This document shows, one piece after another, positions 45,953 through 55,355 of a stretch of DNA of 64,000 bases. Position numbers and translations under genes: made by a program. Origin of the DNA: Cyclobacterium sp. 1_MG-2023 (GTDB taxonomy: Bacteria; Bacteroidota; Bacteroidia; Cytophagales; Cyclobacteriaceae); NCBI RefSeq assembly GCF_030546805.1, contig NZ_JAUOPC010000011.1, forward strand, positions 182,478 through 246,477, written 5' to 3'. Position 1 is the first letter of the stretch. Every line of letters begins with the position of its first letter. The notes beneath the pieces are model-generated. The model had not been told where the DNA came from. It made no database searches and saw only the letters and a list, made by a program, of their open reading frames with translations.

Positions 45953-47155
45953 CTAATTCAATAATTTAGCCTTAACAGGAAACTTCAAACTTTCATCAAT
46001 GTTTTCTATGATTTTGAGGTCAGGAGCACCATTGGGTATATAATACCTGAATTTGCTTGCATAACTTGAGCCCGGCGGGATATTAAATGCACCATCAACC
46101 ATTGGAGCATATACCCAATAGGGCATTGTTGGATGAACCCGAATGGCTTGTGGATACCTGAAGTTTTCAGGAAAACCAAAGACCGTCACCCCCGCGGTAT
46201 TGTTGTCAACATTGCCATAAGCTGTTACCCAAGAGGCATGGGTATGATTGGCATCCTCGTTTGTATGGCCTTCTGATGTCAGAATTTTCCAAGGGTTGGT
46301 AAAGTGGGTGCTGTCTACTTTATTCCATTCTTTACTTCCTCTAAAACCCATTCCACCATAATGATATTCTAAAATAAATAAGGTGTCATTACTCGTATTG
46401 GTTTGTTCCGATATCAAATCAAAAAGGAAATAATCCTCGGTTGGATATACCATAATTGTCCATTTTTCTCCTAATACTTCTCCGTATTTCAGGCTGATGT
46501 GGCGCAAATGGCTTTCGATAATGGCCGCACTGGAACCAGCCTCGGCTGTATTTAAACTTACATGTTCTACTGTCCCCGTTTCTGAATGCTGATTCCAGAA
46601 ATCAACTTTTTCTCCTTTGAATTTTGTGTTAACCCAGGCATTAAAAATGGCATGATGATGGGTGTGTCCGGCAGGAAAAGCATCTGTTATCTGTTGTCCA
46701 CTAGGACTGTAGAGGGGGTGAATCATCCCGCTTCTCTTGTAATAGTCCGGCAAACCATTAGGAGGATTCGCTACTGCTGTCTGATAAAAAAGTACCGGCA
46801 ACTCCCCGGACAATACTTCAACGCCTTCTTCGTCTTGATTTATAGCCAACTTTTTAGCTTCGTTGTTTTCGGATTTTGACAAACTAAACAAAGCCTTTGT
46901 TTCTCCTGGCATATGATCGATGAAAACCAAAAGGTCTCCTGAGGGAAGGGCTTGAGCAGGGTAGCTTTTACCACTATCTTCATTTTTAAGCGTATAGCTC
47001 TGGTCCTTAGTTAAGCCCATTTCTAAAGGTATGGTCAATGGGTAATTGTTCCTTTCTATCCCATCAGCATCTAATTCAATTGTAAGAATAGGGGATGAGG
47101 TGCATGCAGCAAACCATAAAAGGATTACAGGCAAAAGTAATGTTCGAAAAGTCAT
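45953..47155 (-). CDS. PmoA-like (DUF6807) lipoprotein
   Basis: A 400-residue lipoprotein (lipobox FAAC, Cys18) of the family annotated PmoA or DUF6807. Landmarks are SGMIHPLYSPSG, then PAGHTHHHAIFNAW with H164, H166, H167 and H168, and the GGMGFRGSKEW stretch. Despite the PmoA label the family is not methane monooxygenase; it is common in Planctomycetes and Bacteroidota sugar-oxidation loci, often near Gfo/Idh/MocA genes. The clustered histidines may bind metal. It is monocistronic and divergent from the M16 peptidase gene. Confidence 0.82.
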   Translation of the reverse strand: MTFRTLLLPVILLWFAACTSSPILTIELDADGIERNNYPLTIPLEMGLTKDQSYTLKNEDSGKSYPAQALPSGDLLVFIDHMPGETKALFSLSKSENNEAKKLAINQDEEGVEVLSGELPVLFYQTAVANPPNGLPDYYKRSGMIHPLYSPSGQQITDAFPAGHTHHHAIFNAWVNTKFKGEKVDFWNQHSETGTVEHVSLNTAEAGSSAAIIESHLRHISLKYGEVLGEKWTIMVYPTEDYFLFDLISEQTNTSNDTLFILEYHYGGMGFRGSKEWNKVDSTHFTNPWKILTSEGHTNEDANHTHASWVTAYGNVDNNTAGVTVFGFPENFRYPQAIRVHPTMPYWVYAPMVDGAFNIPPGSSYASKFRYYIPNGAPDLKIIENIDESLKFPVKAKLLN

Positions 47156-47344
47156 GTTAACAGTTAAGTGAATAAATAGCTTTTGGAAAATAAATATCGT
47201 GAGGAAAGGTCATTTATCCTACTTTTTCCAAATATGGCAAGGGGGGATTTTATATAAGGTTTTATGTTTTCATGGATATTCAGGGGTTTTTTGCTTTATT
47301 TATAGGTTAATTAAATGCAACCCTACGGAATTTAATCGATCCAG

Positions 47345-50158
47345 ATGAAAATATTAAAACCATTATCTCTCTTGCTATTATTAGGCTTCATTCAGCCTTT
47401 ATTGTATGGGCAGGAAAAAGCCAATGAATTGGTTCCAATAGATAAGAACGTCAAAATAGGGCAATTAGAGAATGGTTTGGAATACTACATCCAATACAAT
47501 CCAAAACCTGAAAATAAACTGGAGCTGCGTTTGGCAATAAAAGCAGGTGCCATGCAGGAAGATGATAACCAATTGGGGCTGGCTCATTTTGTTGAGCACA
47601 TGGCCTTCAATGGTTCAGAGCACTTTAAAAAAAATGAACTTATCAGTTATTTGCAATCCATTGGAGTTGCTTTTGGTAGTGATTTAAATGCTTACACTAG
47701 TTTTGATGAAACAGTTTATATGTTGCCAATTCCTACCGATGAAGAGGAGAAATTGAACAATGGTTTTCAAGTTATGCGGGATTGGGCAGGAGGGCTTTTA
47801 CTGACTTCAGATGACATTGATGCCGAACGAGGAATCGTGGTAGAAGAATGGCGTACCGGGCAGGGGGTAAGCCAGCGTTTAAGGGATGCCTATTTACCTG
47901 TTCTTCTTCATGAAAGTCGTTATGCTGAGCGTATGCCCATAGGCGAAATGGAGATCATTAGAAATGCGGGGGATTCACTGGTTAGAAAGTTTTATCAGGA
48001 CTGGTATAGGCCAGACCTTATGGCCGTGGTGGCTGTGGGCGATGTGCCTCCGGAAAAAGTGGAAGCCTTAATCAAAGATTACTTTTCGGATTTGGAAAAC
48101 CCTGTTAAGGCAAGACTGCGCGAGTATTATGAGGTGCCAAGCCATAAAGAGAACTTTGTAAAAATCATCACAGACGAGGAAGCACCCGGTATTCAAATTC
48201 AGCTATATTATAAGCATGAGGCCAAGCCATCATTAACCTATGAAGATTATAAAGGAAGAATTTTGAGGACCATGTTTGGTGGTATGATTACTCAGCGCAT
48301 GGATGAAATCAGGCAAAAGCCTGACGCCCCTTTTATTTTTGCCGGCGCAAGGTATGGTAACCTGGTGAAACCTTTGGATTTTTTCACCATTTCGGGTGTA
48401 GTTGGTCCGGGAAAACTTAAGGATGGTTTAATGGCTTTTCTTACTGAAAACCAAAGAGTGGTTGAGCATGGCTTTACGCAAAGTGAATTGGATAGGGTAA
48501 AGCGCTCATTATTGAATAGTGCAGAAAAATCCTATATGGAAATGGATAAAGTTGAATCCAGGGCTTTGGTAGGAAGGTATGTTTCACATTTTCTAAACCA
48601 AAGTTTTGCAGATGGTCCGGAAAACAGGTATCGTTTTTACCAGGAGGTTATCCCCAAAATAACACTTGAAGAAGTCAATGGAATCGCTGATGAACTGATT
48701 ACGAATGAAAATATTGTTTTAATTGTCACAGCACCAAAAAAGGACGCAGAGACCCTACCTCAGGAAGCGGATCTTTTGGTTTTGTTGGAAACCGCAGAAA
48801 CCATTGAAACTGCTCAGTATGAGGAGGAGCTATTAAGAGAAGAGTTAATGCTTTCAAAGCCTGAACCCGGTAAGGTGGAGAATTTAGCTCATATTGAAAA
48901 AGTGGATGTTACCAAGCTTGAGCTAAGCAATGGGGTGACGGTTTATTTCAAGCCAACTGATTTTAAAAACAACGAAATCATTTTCACCGCGAGTAGTAAA
49001 GGAGGTACTTCCCTGTATCCACTTGAGGATCATTACAGTGCCAATTATTCCGGTACAGCAATAAATGTCATGGGTATAGGTGATTTCTCACCTTCCCAAC
49101 TTAAAAAGATGTTGGCCGGTAAAAATGTACAGGTTACCCCTAATATAAGTACCTATTCAGAAAGCGTTTCAGGAGCAACCACCCCCGGTGATTTTGAGAT
49201 GGCTCTACAACTAATTCATTTGTATTTTACTTCACCAAGGTTAGACCAATCACTTTGGGATGTCTTTATTGCCAATCAGAAAAATCAATTGGAGAGTGCT
49301 GGCGTTAACCCGGATTTTCAGTTCAATAAACGCGTGAATGAAATTATTAGCAACGGAAACCCAAGAGGCAAAAGCATATATACTGCGGGACAATTGGATT
49401 CTATTGACCTTCAACGTAGCCTTAAGATATATAAAGAAAGATTTGCAAATGCGGCTGACTTTAACTTCTTATTTACTGGGAACGTAGATGTAGAAAAAAT
49501 GCTGCCTTTGGTTGCCCAATACCTGGGAAGTTTACCGGGAGACCCTTCAAAAAATGAAGACTTTGTTGATTTAGGTTTGACTCCTCCCCAAGACCGACAG
49601 GAAACAATAAAAGTCGGGGTGGATGATAAAAGTCAGGTGATCTTGTACTTTAGTGGTGAAACAGCATACGATTTGACCAAATCTCAACAGCTTTCGTATC
49701 TAGGAGAGATTTTGACAATAAAATTAATCGAAACCCTAAGAGAGGAAATTGGTGGTGTATATGGGGTAGGAGCCAGAGGCAGTTTAAGTAGAGTACCGGA
49801 AGAACGCTTTAACTTCTCCATTTCATTTCCTTGTGGGCCGGAGTCAGTAGATAAGCTAAAAGCAGCCGTATGGGAGCAAATAAGACATATTCAAGAAGAA
49901 GGACCTGATGAAGCAGATCTTGAAAAAGTTAGAGAAACCAAACGCTTGGATCTGGAAGAAAACCTGAAGAGAAATGGCTTTTGGCATGGACAATTGAATG
50001 CAGCCATTAATGGTGGACTTCCTTTGGATACAGTATTAGGAGCAGAAGGACGGGTGCTTGGTGTCACTGCGATGGAAGTTAAACAAGCAGCCATTGAATT
50101 TTTACAAAAGCCCTATTTATTGGAAATCACAAGGTATCCTTCCAATTTCAAAGAATGA
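47345..50158 (+). CDS. M16-family zinc metallopeptidase (pitrilysin type)
   Basis: A 937-residue secreted or envelope peptidase with signal peptide ending near LLYGQ. The inverted zinc motif H81-F-V-E84-H85 and the distal Glu E161 (76 residues later, in ERGIVVEE) are intact. The family's four-domain layout is visible: the active N-terminal M16 domain, two inactive middle domains, and a C-terminal domain. Relatives degrade peptides or process proteins in the periplasm. It is divergent from the PmoA-like gene and 84 nt upstream of the sialidase gene, with AT-rich direct repeats in that gap. Confidence 0.92.
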   Translation: MKILKPLSLLLLLGFIQPLLYGQEKANELVPIDKNVKIGQLENGLEYYIQYNPKPENKLELRLAIKAGAMQEDDNQLGLAHFVEHMAFNGSEHFKKNELISYLQSIGVAFGSDLNAYTSFDETVYMLPIPTDEEEKLNNGFQVMRDWAGGLLLTSDDIDAERGIVVEEWRTGQGVSQRLRDAYLPVLLHESRYAERMPIGEMEIIRNAGDSLVRKFYQDWYRPDLMAVVAVGDVPPEKVEALIKDYFSDLENPVKARLREYYEVPSHKENFVKIITDEEAPGIQIQLYYKHEAKPSLTYEDYKGRILRTMFGGMITQRMDEIRQKPDAPFIFAGARYGNLVKPLDFFTISGVVGPGKLKDGLMAFLTENQRVVEHGFTQSELDRVKRSLLNSAEKSYMEMDKVESRALVGRYVSHFLNQSFADGPENRYRFYQEVIPKITLEEVNGIADELITNENIVLIVTAPKKDAETLPQEADLLVLLETAETIETAQYEEELLREELMLSKPEPGKVENLAHIEKVDVTKLELSNGVTVYFKPTDFKNNEIIFTASSKGGTSLYPLEDHYSANYSGTAINVMGIGDFSPSQLKKMLAGKNVQVTPNISTYSESVSGATTPGDFEMALQLIHLYFTSPRLDQSLWDVFIANQKNQLESAGVNPDFQFNKRVNEIISNGNPRGKSIYTAGQLDSIDLQRSLKIYKERFANAADFNFLFTGNVDVEKMLPLVAQYLGSLPGDPSKNEDFVDLGLTPPQDRQETIKVGVDDKSQVILYFSGETAYDLTKSQQLSYLGEILTIKLIETLREEIGGVYGVGARGSLSRVPEERFNFSISFPCGPESVDKLKAAVWEQIRHIQEEGPDEADLEKVRETKRLDLEENLKRNGFWHGQLNAAINGGLPLDTVLGAEGRVLGVTAMEVKQAAIEFLQKPYLLEITRYPSNFKE

Positions 50159-50180
50159 TTAATGTAATACCAGAAATCCC

Positions 50181-50242
50181 AATTAACAATTAATAATTTT
50201 ATAATTAACCATTAACCATTTATCATTACCAATTAACCATTA
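50181..50242. repeat. Short AT-rich direct repeats before sialidase
   Basis: Variants of AATTAACCAT recur at 50181, 50203 and 50231, with further TTAACCATT-like copies between them, immediately upstream of the sialidase start. They may be low-complexity sequence or a promoter/operator array. Confidence 0.4.
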
Positions 50243-50248
50243 TTGCCC

Positions 50249-51406
50249 ATGATCAACTTTCTTATTTATCTACTTTCTTTTTATTTCGCTGATACTATTC
50301 AAGTGGAAGAGAATATTCAGTTGGCTACACCGATTGAACAAGACCTCTTCGTTGCCGGTGAAGGTGGTTACCACACCTACCGTATCCCTTCACTACTTGT
50401 AGCAGCAGACGGTTCTGTTTTGGCATTTGTTGAAGGTAGGAAATCAGGCAGTGGAGATACCGGAGATATTGACCTCTTAATGAAAAAATCAACTGATGGA
50501 GGGCGTACATGGTCTGAACAGAAAGTACTATGGGATGATGGTGAATCTGTATGTGGCAACCCAAACCCGGTCTTGGATGAAGCTACAGGTGATATCCATT
50601 TATTGCTTACTTGGAATAGAAGTGATGACCATGAAAGTGAAATAATTACCAAGAAAAGCAAAGGTACACGTAGGGTATTTGTAATGAAATCAACCGATAA
50701 TGGGGAAAGCTGGTCCGTGCCTTCTGACATTACAGAAACCACAAAAAATCCTTCTTGGGGCTGGTATGCGACTGGTCCGGGTATGGGGATACAAATAAAA
50801 TATGGTCCCAATAAAGGGCGTTTGGTAATACCGGCCAATCACAGTTATGATGACCCTAATGGAAATGTTAGGGGAGGGCCTTTTGAATACGGAGCCCATG
50901 TTATTTACAGTGATGATCATGGAGCGACCTGGGAACTTGGTGGATCTATCAAACCTAAAATGAATGAAAGCCAATTGATAGAAATGGCAGACGGTAATGG
51001 TACACTGTTAATGAACATGCGGTCTTATTTCGGTAAAAATAGGAGGGCATTGTCTGTTAGTAGGGATGGTGGAGTTACTTGGTCTGATCCTATTGAGGCA
51101 ACTGCTTTAATTGAGCCGGTTTGTCAGGCAGCCTTTATAAGGTATTCTTGGCCGGAGGATAAGACCGGGGATTTGGCTTTGTTTTCCAATCCTGCAAGTA
51201 CAAAAAGAGAGAACATGACCATCAAGCTGAGTAGAGACAGTGGTAGAACCTGGGCTGCTTCTAAAGTGCTTTATACGGGTCCTTCAGCTTATTCTGCATT
51301 GGCAGCTTTGCCCAATGGAGCGTTTCTTTGCTTGTATGAAAAAGGAGAAGAGAATGCCTATGAAAAGGTAGTATTGGCACGGTTGTCTTTAGATAACTTG
51401 CGATAA
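50249..51406 (+). CDS. Exo-sialidase (GH33-like)
   Basis: About 385 residues from ATG 50249 (a TTG lies 6 nt upstream). A short hydrophobic leader suggests export. The six-bladed sialidase propeller is clear: YRIP motif (arginine R45), arginine R258 in NMRSYF, a likely third arginine R320, nucleophile Y348 in SAYSAL, and five Asp boxes of SxDxGxTW type (STDGGRTW, STDNGESW, SDDHGATW, SRDGGVTW, SRDSGRTW). It should release terminal sialic acid or a related nonulosonate such as KDN. No sialic acid transporter or lyase is in the window. It is followed by a bidirectional terminator. Confidence 0.92.
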   Translation: MINFLIYLLSFYFADTIQVEENIQLATPIEQDLFVAGEGGYHTYRIPSLLVAADGSVLAFVEGRKSGSGDTGDIDLLMKKSTDGGRTWSEQKVLWDDGESVCGNPNPVLDEATGDIHLLLTWNRSDDHESEIITKKSKGTRRVFVMKSTDNGESWSVPSDITETTKNPSWGWYATGPGMGIQIKYGPNKGRLVIPANHSYDDPNGNVRGGPFEYGAHVIYSDDHGATWELGGSIKPKMNESQLIEMADGNGTLLMNMRSYFGKNRRALSVSRDGGVTWSDPIEATALIEPVCQAAFIRYSWPEDKTGDLALFSNPASTKRENMTIKLSRDSGRTWAASKVLYTGPSAYSALAALPNGAFLCLYEKGEENAYEKVVLARLSLDNLR

Positions 51407-51421
51407 ACAAGGGGTAAAAAA

Positions 51422-51455
51422 AACAAGACTCTGCCAATACGCAGAGCCTTGTTTT
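51422..51455. terminator. Bidirectional terminator between sialidase and lactonase-like genes
   Basis: AACAAG-A-CTCTGC (51422-51434) pairs with GCAGAG-C-CTTGTT (51441-51453) with one mismatch and a 6-nt loop, flanked by A and T runs on both sides. Confidence 0.75.
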
Positions 51456-51473
51456 AGATTTCTATAAGGTCAA

Positions 51474-52652
51474 TTACTCTATAAATAATTGATCGATAAA
51501 TACAGGTCTGGGAATTTCAATGTTTTTCCCTGTGGCTTTAAGCATTCCTGTATTTTTATCCAAGTTGAAGATGGCGATATTATCTGTTTCCATATTGGCG
51601 ACAAATACAAAATCTCCCTTTTCATCAATTTTAAAATTTCGAGGATGAGTTCCACCTGAAGGTACATGTCCTTGGGTTTCCAGTAATCCGCTTGTAGAAT
51701 CTACTTTGTAAACCACTAAATTGTCTTGTCCGCGATTGCTTGCATACAACCACTTGGCATCCGTAGAGAAATGAATATCAGCGCCGGCATTGTAATCACT
51801 GTGTAGCTTATCATTGAGCATGTTAATTCTACCGATAGGACTGAGATCTCCATTTGTTTGATCAACAGAATAGATACTTACAGTATTGCTCAATTCCTCA
51901 AGTGAATAGGCATATGGCAGGCTTGGGTGGAATACAAAATGCCTAGGTGCGGCACCTGGAGAAGCTTGAAAAATAACAGGGGTTTCATCAACAGTTCCAT
52001 TAGCAAGGTTCACTTTATATTTTAAAATTTGGTCAATGCCTAAATCTGAAGCATAAACCCATTGACCATCTGCAGATGGAATCATGGCGTGCATATGCGC
52101 AGTCTTTTGATTGGGGTGGACACTTTTTCCGGTATGCTGTATAAAGGTTTTAGACTCACTTAATCCTCCGGTCTCAAGGATTTTAAATGTCGCTAAGTTT
52201 CCGCCTTGATAATGGGATAAAAACACAACGTTACCCGTAGGGTCCACACTAATGTGGCATGGACTTGCCCCCACCGAAGAGACCTCATTAATTTTGGTGA
52301 GTTTACCGGTATCAGGGGCAATTGAATATGCGATTACTGTTCCAGCCTTGTCTTGCGCATTCTTCCCTTCTCTATAAGCTGCATAAAGAAATTTTTTGTT
52401 GGGATGCAAAGCCAGAAACGTAGGGCTTTCTTTGTCATGCACCGTTTGAATTGTAGAAGTACTCAACTTTTCTCTGTCAAACTCCAGTACATAAATGCCC
52501 TTACTATTGTTCTGGCTATAGGTACCTACGTAGATAATTTCTTTGGATTGGGCCATAAGGAATTGGGGAAAACTCAACAATACAAACAACACTATAAAAC
52601 TCACTTGCTTTACCCACTGAGTGAAAGTCAAGTTCTTAATTTTGTACTTCAT
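51474..52652 (-). CDS. Exported lactonase-like seven-bladed propeller
   Basis: About 392 residues from the Met at 52652, which begins a good signal peptide (core FIVLFVLLSFPQFLMAQ); the longest frame runs to 52766 but the extra 38 residues look non-coding. The protein belongs to the 6-phosphogluconolactonase/3-carboxymuconate cyclase-like propeller family: IYVGTYSQNNSKGIYVLE, SPTFLALHPNKKFLYA, GASPCHISVDPTG, NAGADIHFSTDAKWLYASNRG and THPRNFKIDEKGDFVFVAN. In an envelope context it may open sugar lactones formed by oxidoreductases in this window, which is inference. The upstream gene on this strand is the phosphatase fusion, separated by a terminator. Confidence 0.85.
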   Translation of the reverse strand: MKYKIKNLTFTQWVKQVSFIVLFVLLSFPQFLMAQSKEIIYVGTYSQNNSKGIYVLEFDREKLSTSTIQTVHDKESPTFLALHPNKKFLYAAYREGKNAQDKAGTVIAYSIAPDTGKLTKINEVSSVGASPCHISVDPTGNVVFLSHYQGGNLATFKILETGGLSESKTFIQHTGKSVHPNQKTAHMHAMIPSADGQWVYASDLGIDQILKYKVNLANGTVDETPVIFQASPGAAPRHFVFHPSLPYAYSLEELSNTVSIYSVDQTNGDLSPIGRINMLNDKLHSDYNAGADIHFSTDAKWLYASNRGQDNLVVYKVDSTSGLLETQGHVPSGGTHPRNFKIDEKGDFVFVANMETDNIAIFNLDKNTGMLKATGKNIEIPRPVFIDQLFIE

Positions 52653-52853
52653 GCTCCAATATAATACTAAACTTGGAGTTTTCAATAAGAATTGTTCTCC
52701 TGAAATTACCGCTAAATTTAAACTCGAAATATGCAATAGATAATCTACCACCTGCTGAAATCTCAAAACAGCAAGACATCTTCCGGTAACAACACTTCCT
52801 GAAAAAGCTCAGGAAATCCTAATACATAACCCTGTTAAAATTTCTAAGATAAA

Positions 52854-52873
52854 AATCCCTTCATAGAAGGATT
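52854..52873 (-). terminator. Terminator after phosphatase fusion gene
   Basis: On the minus strand AATCCTTC pairs with GAAGGGATT across a 3-nt loop with one bulged base, then TTTTATC. It sits 57 nt past the stop at 52930. Confidence 0.6.
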
Positions 52874-52929
52874 AGATCAGCCTTAAACAAATAGAAATTC
52901 TTCACAGAAAGGCATTCTATATGTTGTTT

Positions 52930-54765
52930 CTATTTCACGCCAAGCACTTGATTGATTTTATTGAAGACCTCTGTGTTTTCATAAACTCCTCTAAATAGGT
53001 CTGATTGGGGGCCATAAGCAAAAATAGGCACCATAATGGCCGTATGGTCTTCAGATGTAAACTCTAGCTCAACCTTATGGTCTTTCATATTGCCTTGGGG
53101 AAGGGTGATGCCACCAGTTTCATGATCTGCAGTGATAATTACCAATGTTCTTCCGTTCTGATCTGCAAATTTTAGTGCTTCCGCGATGGCCTGATCAAAA
53201 TCTATTCCCTCTTCTATTACAGTTTGACTGTCATTGATATGTCCTCCCGAATCAATAAATGCTCCTTCTACCATAAGGAAAAAAGGCTTGTTTTTGCTAG
53301 TTAAAAATTGCAGACTAGCTTTGGTGGCAGTACTCAGGTAACCTGCTCTACCATTCATGACTTTAGGCAATTCATTTTGAGATGCAAAAAAGCCTACTCT
53401 CTCTGACTTGCTTTTCGCCAAGTCCTCCAATGAACCGCTAAGTTCAAAATCGGCATTTTTGAGATTTATTGTTTCGTCCTGTTCAAATTTCGTGAAATCA
53501 TTTTTTCCTCCTCCGATAAATAAGTTCAAGGGGCTTTTGGCCAAGTCACTTGCTATCTCCATGGTTAGGTCTCTTTCTGTCCTATGGGCGTAAAATGCAG
53601 CAGGCGTAGCACCGGTTAAATTGTCTGTGGTCACAATGCCTGTCACAAAACCCTGACTACTCAAAACTTCAGGGAGGTTTTGGGCAGGGCTACCATCAGG
53701 AAGAGCGCCTACACTTCTATTTTTCACCTTATTTCCGGTAGCCAAGGCTGTGCCGGCTGCCGCAGAGTCCGTAGTGAAATCATCTTCAGATTGAGTTTTG
53801 AGTAAGCCAATATTTTTTAGCTGCGTGAGGGTTAACTCATTGCCATTGCCATACATGGCTGCTGATATTTGAGCAAGTCCGTTGCCGTCTCCTATAAGTA
53901 GGATTACATTATCCAAAGGACCCTTAATACCATCTTTTTCAAAGGTAGGTGTATAAATTTCACTTAGATTGGTGGTTTGATAAAATCGCTTATCCAGACT
54001 GCTTAAATACTCGTTGGCTGCGTAAGGATTATCTGTGTTGATAAAATCAATACCCAATTCACTTAGGGCCTTCCAAGAGGTTTTGCTGTCTGGGGTGGCC
54101 CAAAATCGAAAAGGCTTGCCTAGGGCATGAACCTTGTCTACCACTTTTTTTATTTTTTCAATATCTTGGTCTACCAGTCTTCCTTTGCCATTCCACTGGG
54201 AGTAATCTTTGAAGCTTAAGCTAAAAAGTTCAATTTTTTCCAAAGGGAGGTCAGCTAATTCTGTTAAGCTTTGGTAATCAAAAAAGACAGGAAAGGGATA
54301 GTTGGTGTAATCTGCTACCTTTGGTCGGTTTCCTGAAATGACGATTTTCACAAAGGGGTTTTGAGGGTCTTCCCACAATTCTTCATAGGGTTGTATGACT
54401 TCCAAAACCTTGTCTAGGGTACTGTATGCCTCTGTTTTAAGGTCAACCAATAATTGCAACGGTTTTTGCGAACCCAAGCCTAGGTTTTTGGCTTTCAGTA
54501 GTGGGTCCAAATAAAGCGAAGTGAGTGTTTGACCTTCTTTGATGCTTTCTTTTTCATGGGCCACATAAAGGGTATTTCCTTTTAAAATTACATCTGCCTC
54601 TATAGAAGTGGCTCCATTGGCATAAGCCTCCCAAAATGGGGCATCTTGAAGATAATCATTGTGACTATGGATTCCTCTTTGCTGGCCAAAAATCTGGCCG
54701 GATAGGGATAGTATTGTTAAAAAAAACACAAGGGTTTTTAAAGCAGTTTGTTGGTTTGGTTGCAT
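52930..54765 (-). CDS. AIM6-like phospholipase/GDPD domain fused to alkaline phosphatase
   Basis: A 611-residue exported protein with two catalytic units. Residues about 28-255 form a PI-PLC/GDPD-like TIM barrel of the AIM6 type: H33 and H35 in HSHNDY, E57 and D59 in EADV, H70, and D108 in LVDLK. Residues about 285-605 are an alkaline phosphatase: D293 in IGDGNG, nucleophile S334 in TTDSAAAGTA, E500, D505 and H509 in EGAFIDSGGH, D547-H548 in ADHETGG, and H574. Fused, they could release a phosphomonoester from a phosphodiester and then free phosphate. A stand-alone GDPD lies at 61586-62380. It is divergent from the YtxH gene. Confidence 0.9.
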   Translation of the reverse strand: MQPNQQTALKTLVFFLTILSLSGQIFGQQRGIHSHNDYLQDAPFWEAYANGATSIEADVILKGNTLYVAHEKESIKEGQTLTSLYLDPLLKAKNLGLGSQKPLQLLVDLKTEAYSTLDKVLEVIQPYEELWEDPQNPFVKIVISGNRPKVADYTNYPFPVFFDYQSLTELADLPLEKIELFSLSFKDYSQWNGKGRLVDQDIEKIKKVVDKVHALGKPFRFWATPDSKTSWKALSELGIDFINTDNPYAANEYLSSLDKRFYQTTNLSEIYTPTFEKDGIKGPLDNVILLIGDGNGLAQISAAMYGNGNELTLTQLKNIGLLKTQSEDDFTTDSAAAGTALATGNKVKNRSVGALPDGSPAQNLPEVLSSQGFVTGIVTTDNLTGATPAAFYAHRTERDLTMEIASDLAKSPLNLFIGGGKNDFTKFEQDETINLKNADFELSGSLEDLAKSKSERVGFFASQNELPKVMNGRAGYLSTATKASLQFLTSKNKPFFLMVEGAFIDSGGHINDSQTVIEEGIDFDQAIAEALKFADQNGRTLVIITADHETGGITLPQGNMKDHKVELEFTSEDHTAIMVPIFAYGPQSDLFRGVYENTEVFNKINQVLGVK

Positions 54766-55011
54766 GCTTGGTTTGAATTAAAAATAGTATGCAATAATAA
54801 AATTATTGATTCGGATTTGAATTAGAAATCTGCTTTATTTTTATTTTTAAAGCTGTTTTTTATCGTCATGACAGTTAACAAATGATTTTTTAATAAAATA
54901 TGAATCTTTTTCAGGTAAATCCTCACTTTGGTATAAAACTTGTTAACTCTAGGGCATAGCATCGTAAAAAAGGTGTTAAGTTTTTAAATTTTAAACCAAT
55001 AAAAAGACATT

Positions 55012-55290
55012 ATGAAATCAGCGAAAATAATTTTAGGAACATTGGCAGGAGTTGCAATAGGGGTACAAATTGGATTGTTGATTGCACCGGAGAAAGGAAA
55101 GACTACAAGAAAAAAACTTTCAAAAAAAGGTGAAGGTTACTTGAAAGAAGTCAATAGCCAATTCGACCATTTGGTTAAGGGAGTAAATGAAAGGCTGGAT
55201 AAAATGAATAAAAACATCACTGCTGTAGCTGAAGAAACCAAAACCAAAGGAAAAAATTTAATTGCGGAAGCAAAAGATAAAACCAAGTAA
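55012..55290 (+). CDS. YtxH-domain small membrane protein
   Basis: A 92-residue protein with an N-terminal transmembrane segment (LGTLAGVAIGVQIGLLIAP) followed by EKGKTTRKKL and a basic coiled coil, the standard YtxH/GvpP-like architecture. These are linked to stress tolerance in Bacteroidota; the mechanism is not known. A strong terminator lies 17 nt after the stop. Confidence 0.8.
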   Translation: MKSAKIILGTLAGVAIGVQIGLLIAPEKGKTTRKKLSKKGEGYLKEVNSQFDHLVKGVNERLDKMNKNITAVAEETKTKGKNLIAEAKDKTK

Positions 55291-55306
55291 TAATATTTTT
55301 TGTTAT

Positions 55307-55340
55307 AAGGCCAATGAAGTTCATTGGCCTTTTTTTTTAT
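55307..55340 (+). terminator. Terminator after ytxH-like gene
   Basis: AAGGCCAATG (55307-55316) pairs with CATTGGCCTT (55322-55331) around a 5-nt loop, followed by an eight-T run. Confidence 0.85.
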
Positions 55341-55355
55341 CAAAATTAAATTATT

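Noticed and set aside
45953..47155. Methane monooxygenase subunit, as the PmoA family name suggests
   Set aside because: It is a lipoprotein with a soluble beta-rich fold, lacking the membrane helices of particulate methane monooxygenase.
50377..50838. 153-codon frame antisense to the sialidase gene
   Set aside because: Shadow of the Asp-box propeller gene; no independent features.
21538..51406. Ganglioside degradation by sialidase plus ceramidase-like proteins
   Set aside because: The genes are far apart, and the ceramidase nucleophile motif is altered in both complete ceramidase-like proteins, so a shared lipid pathway is not supported.
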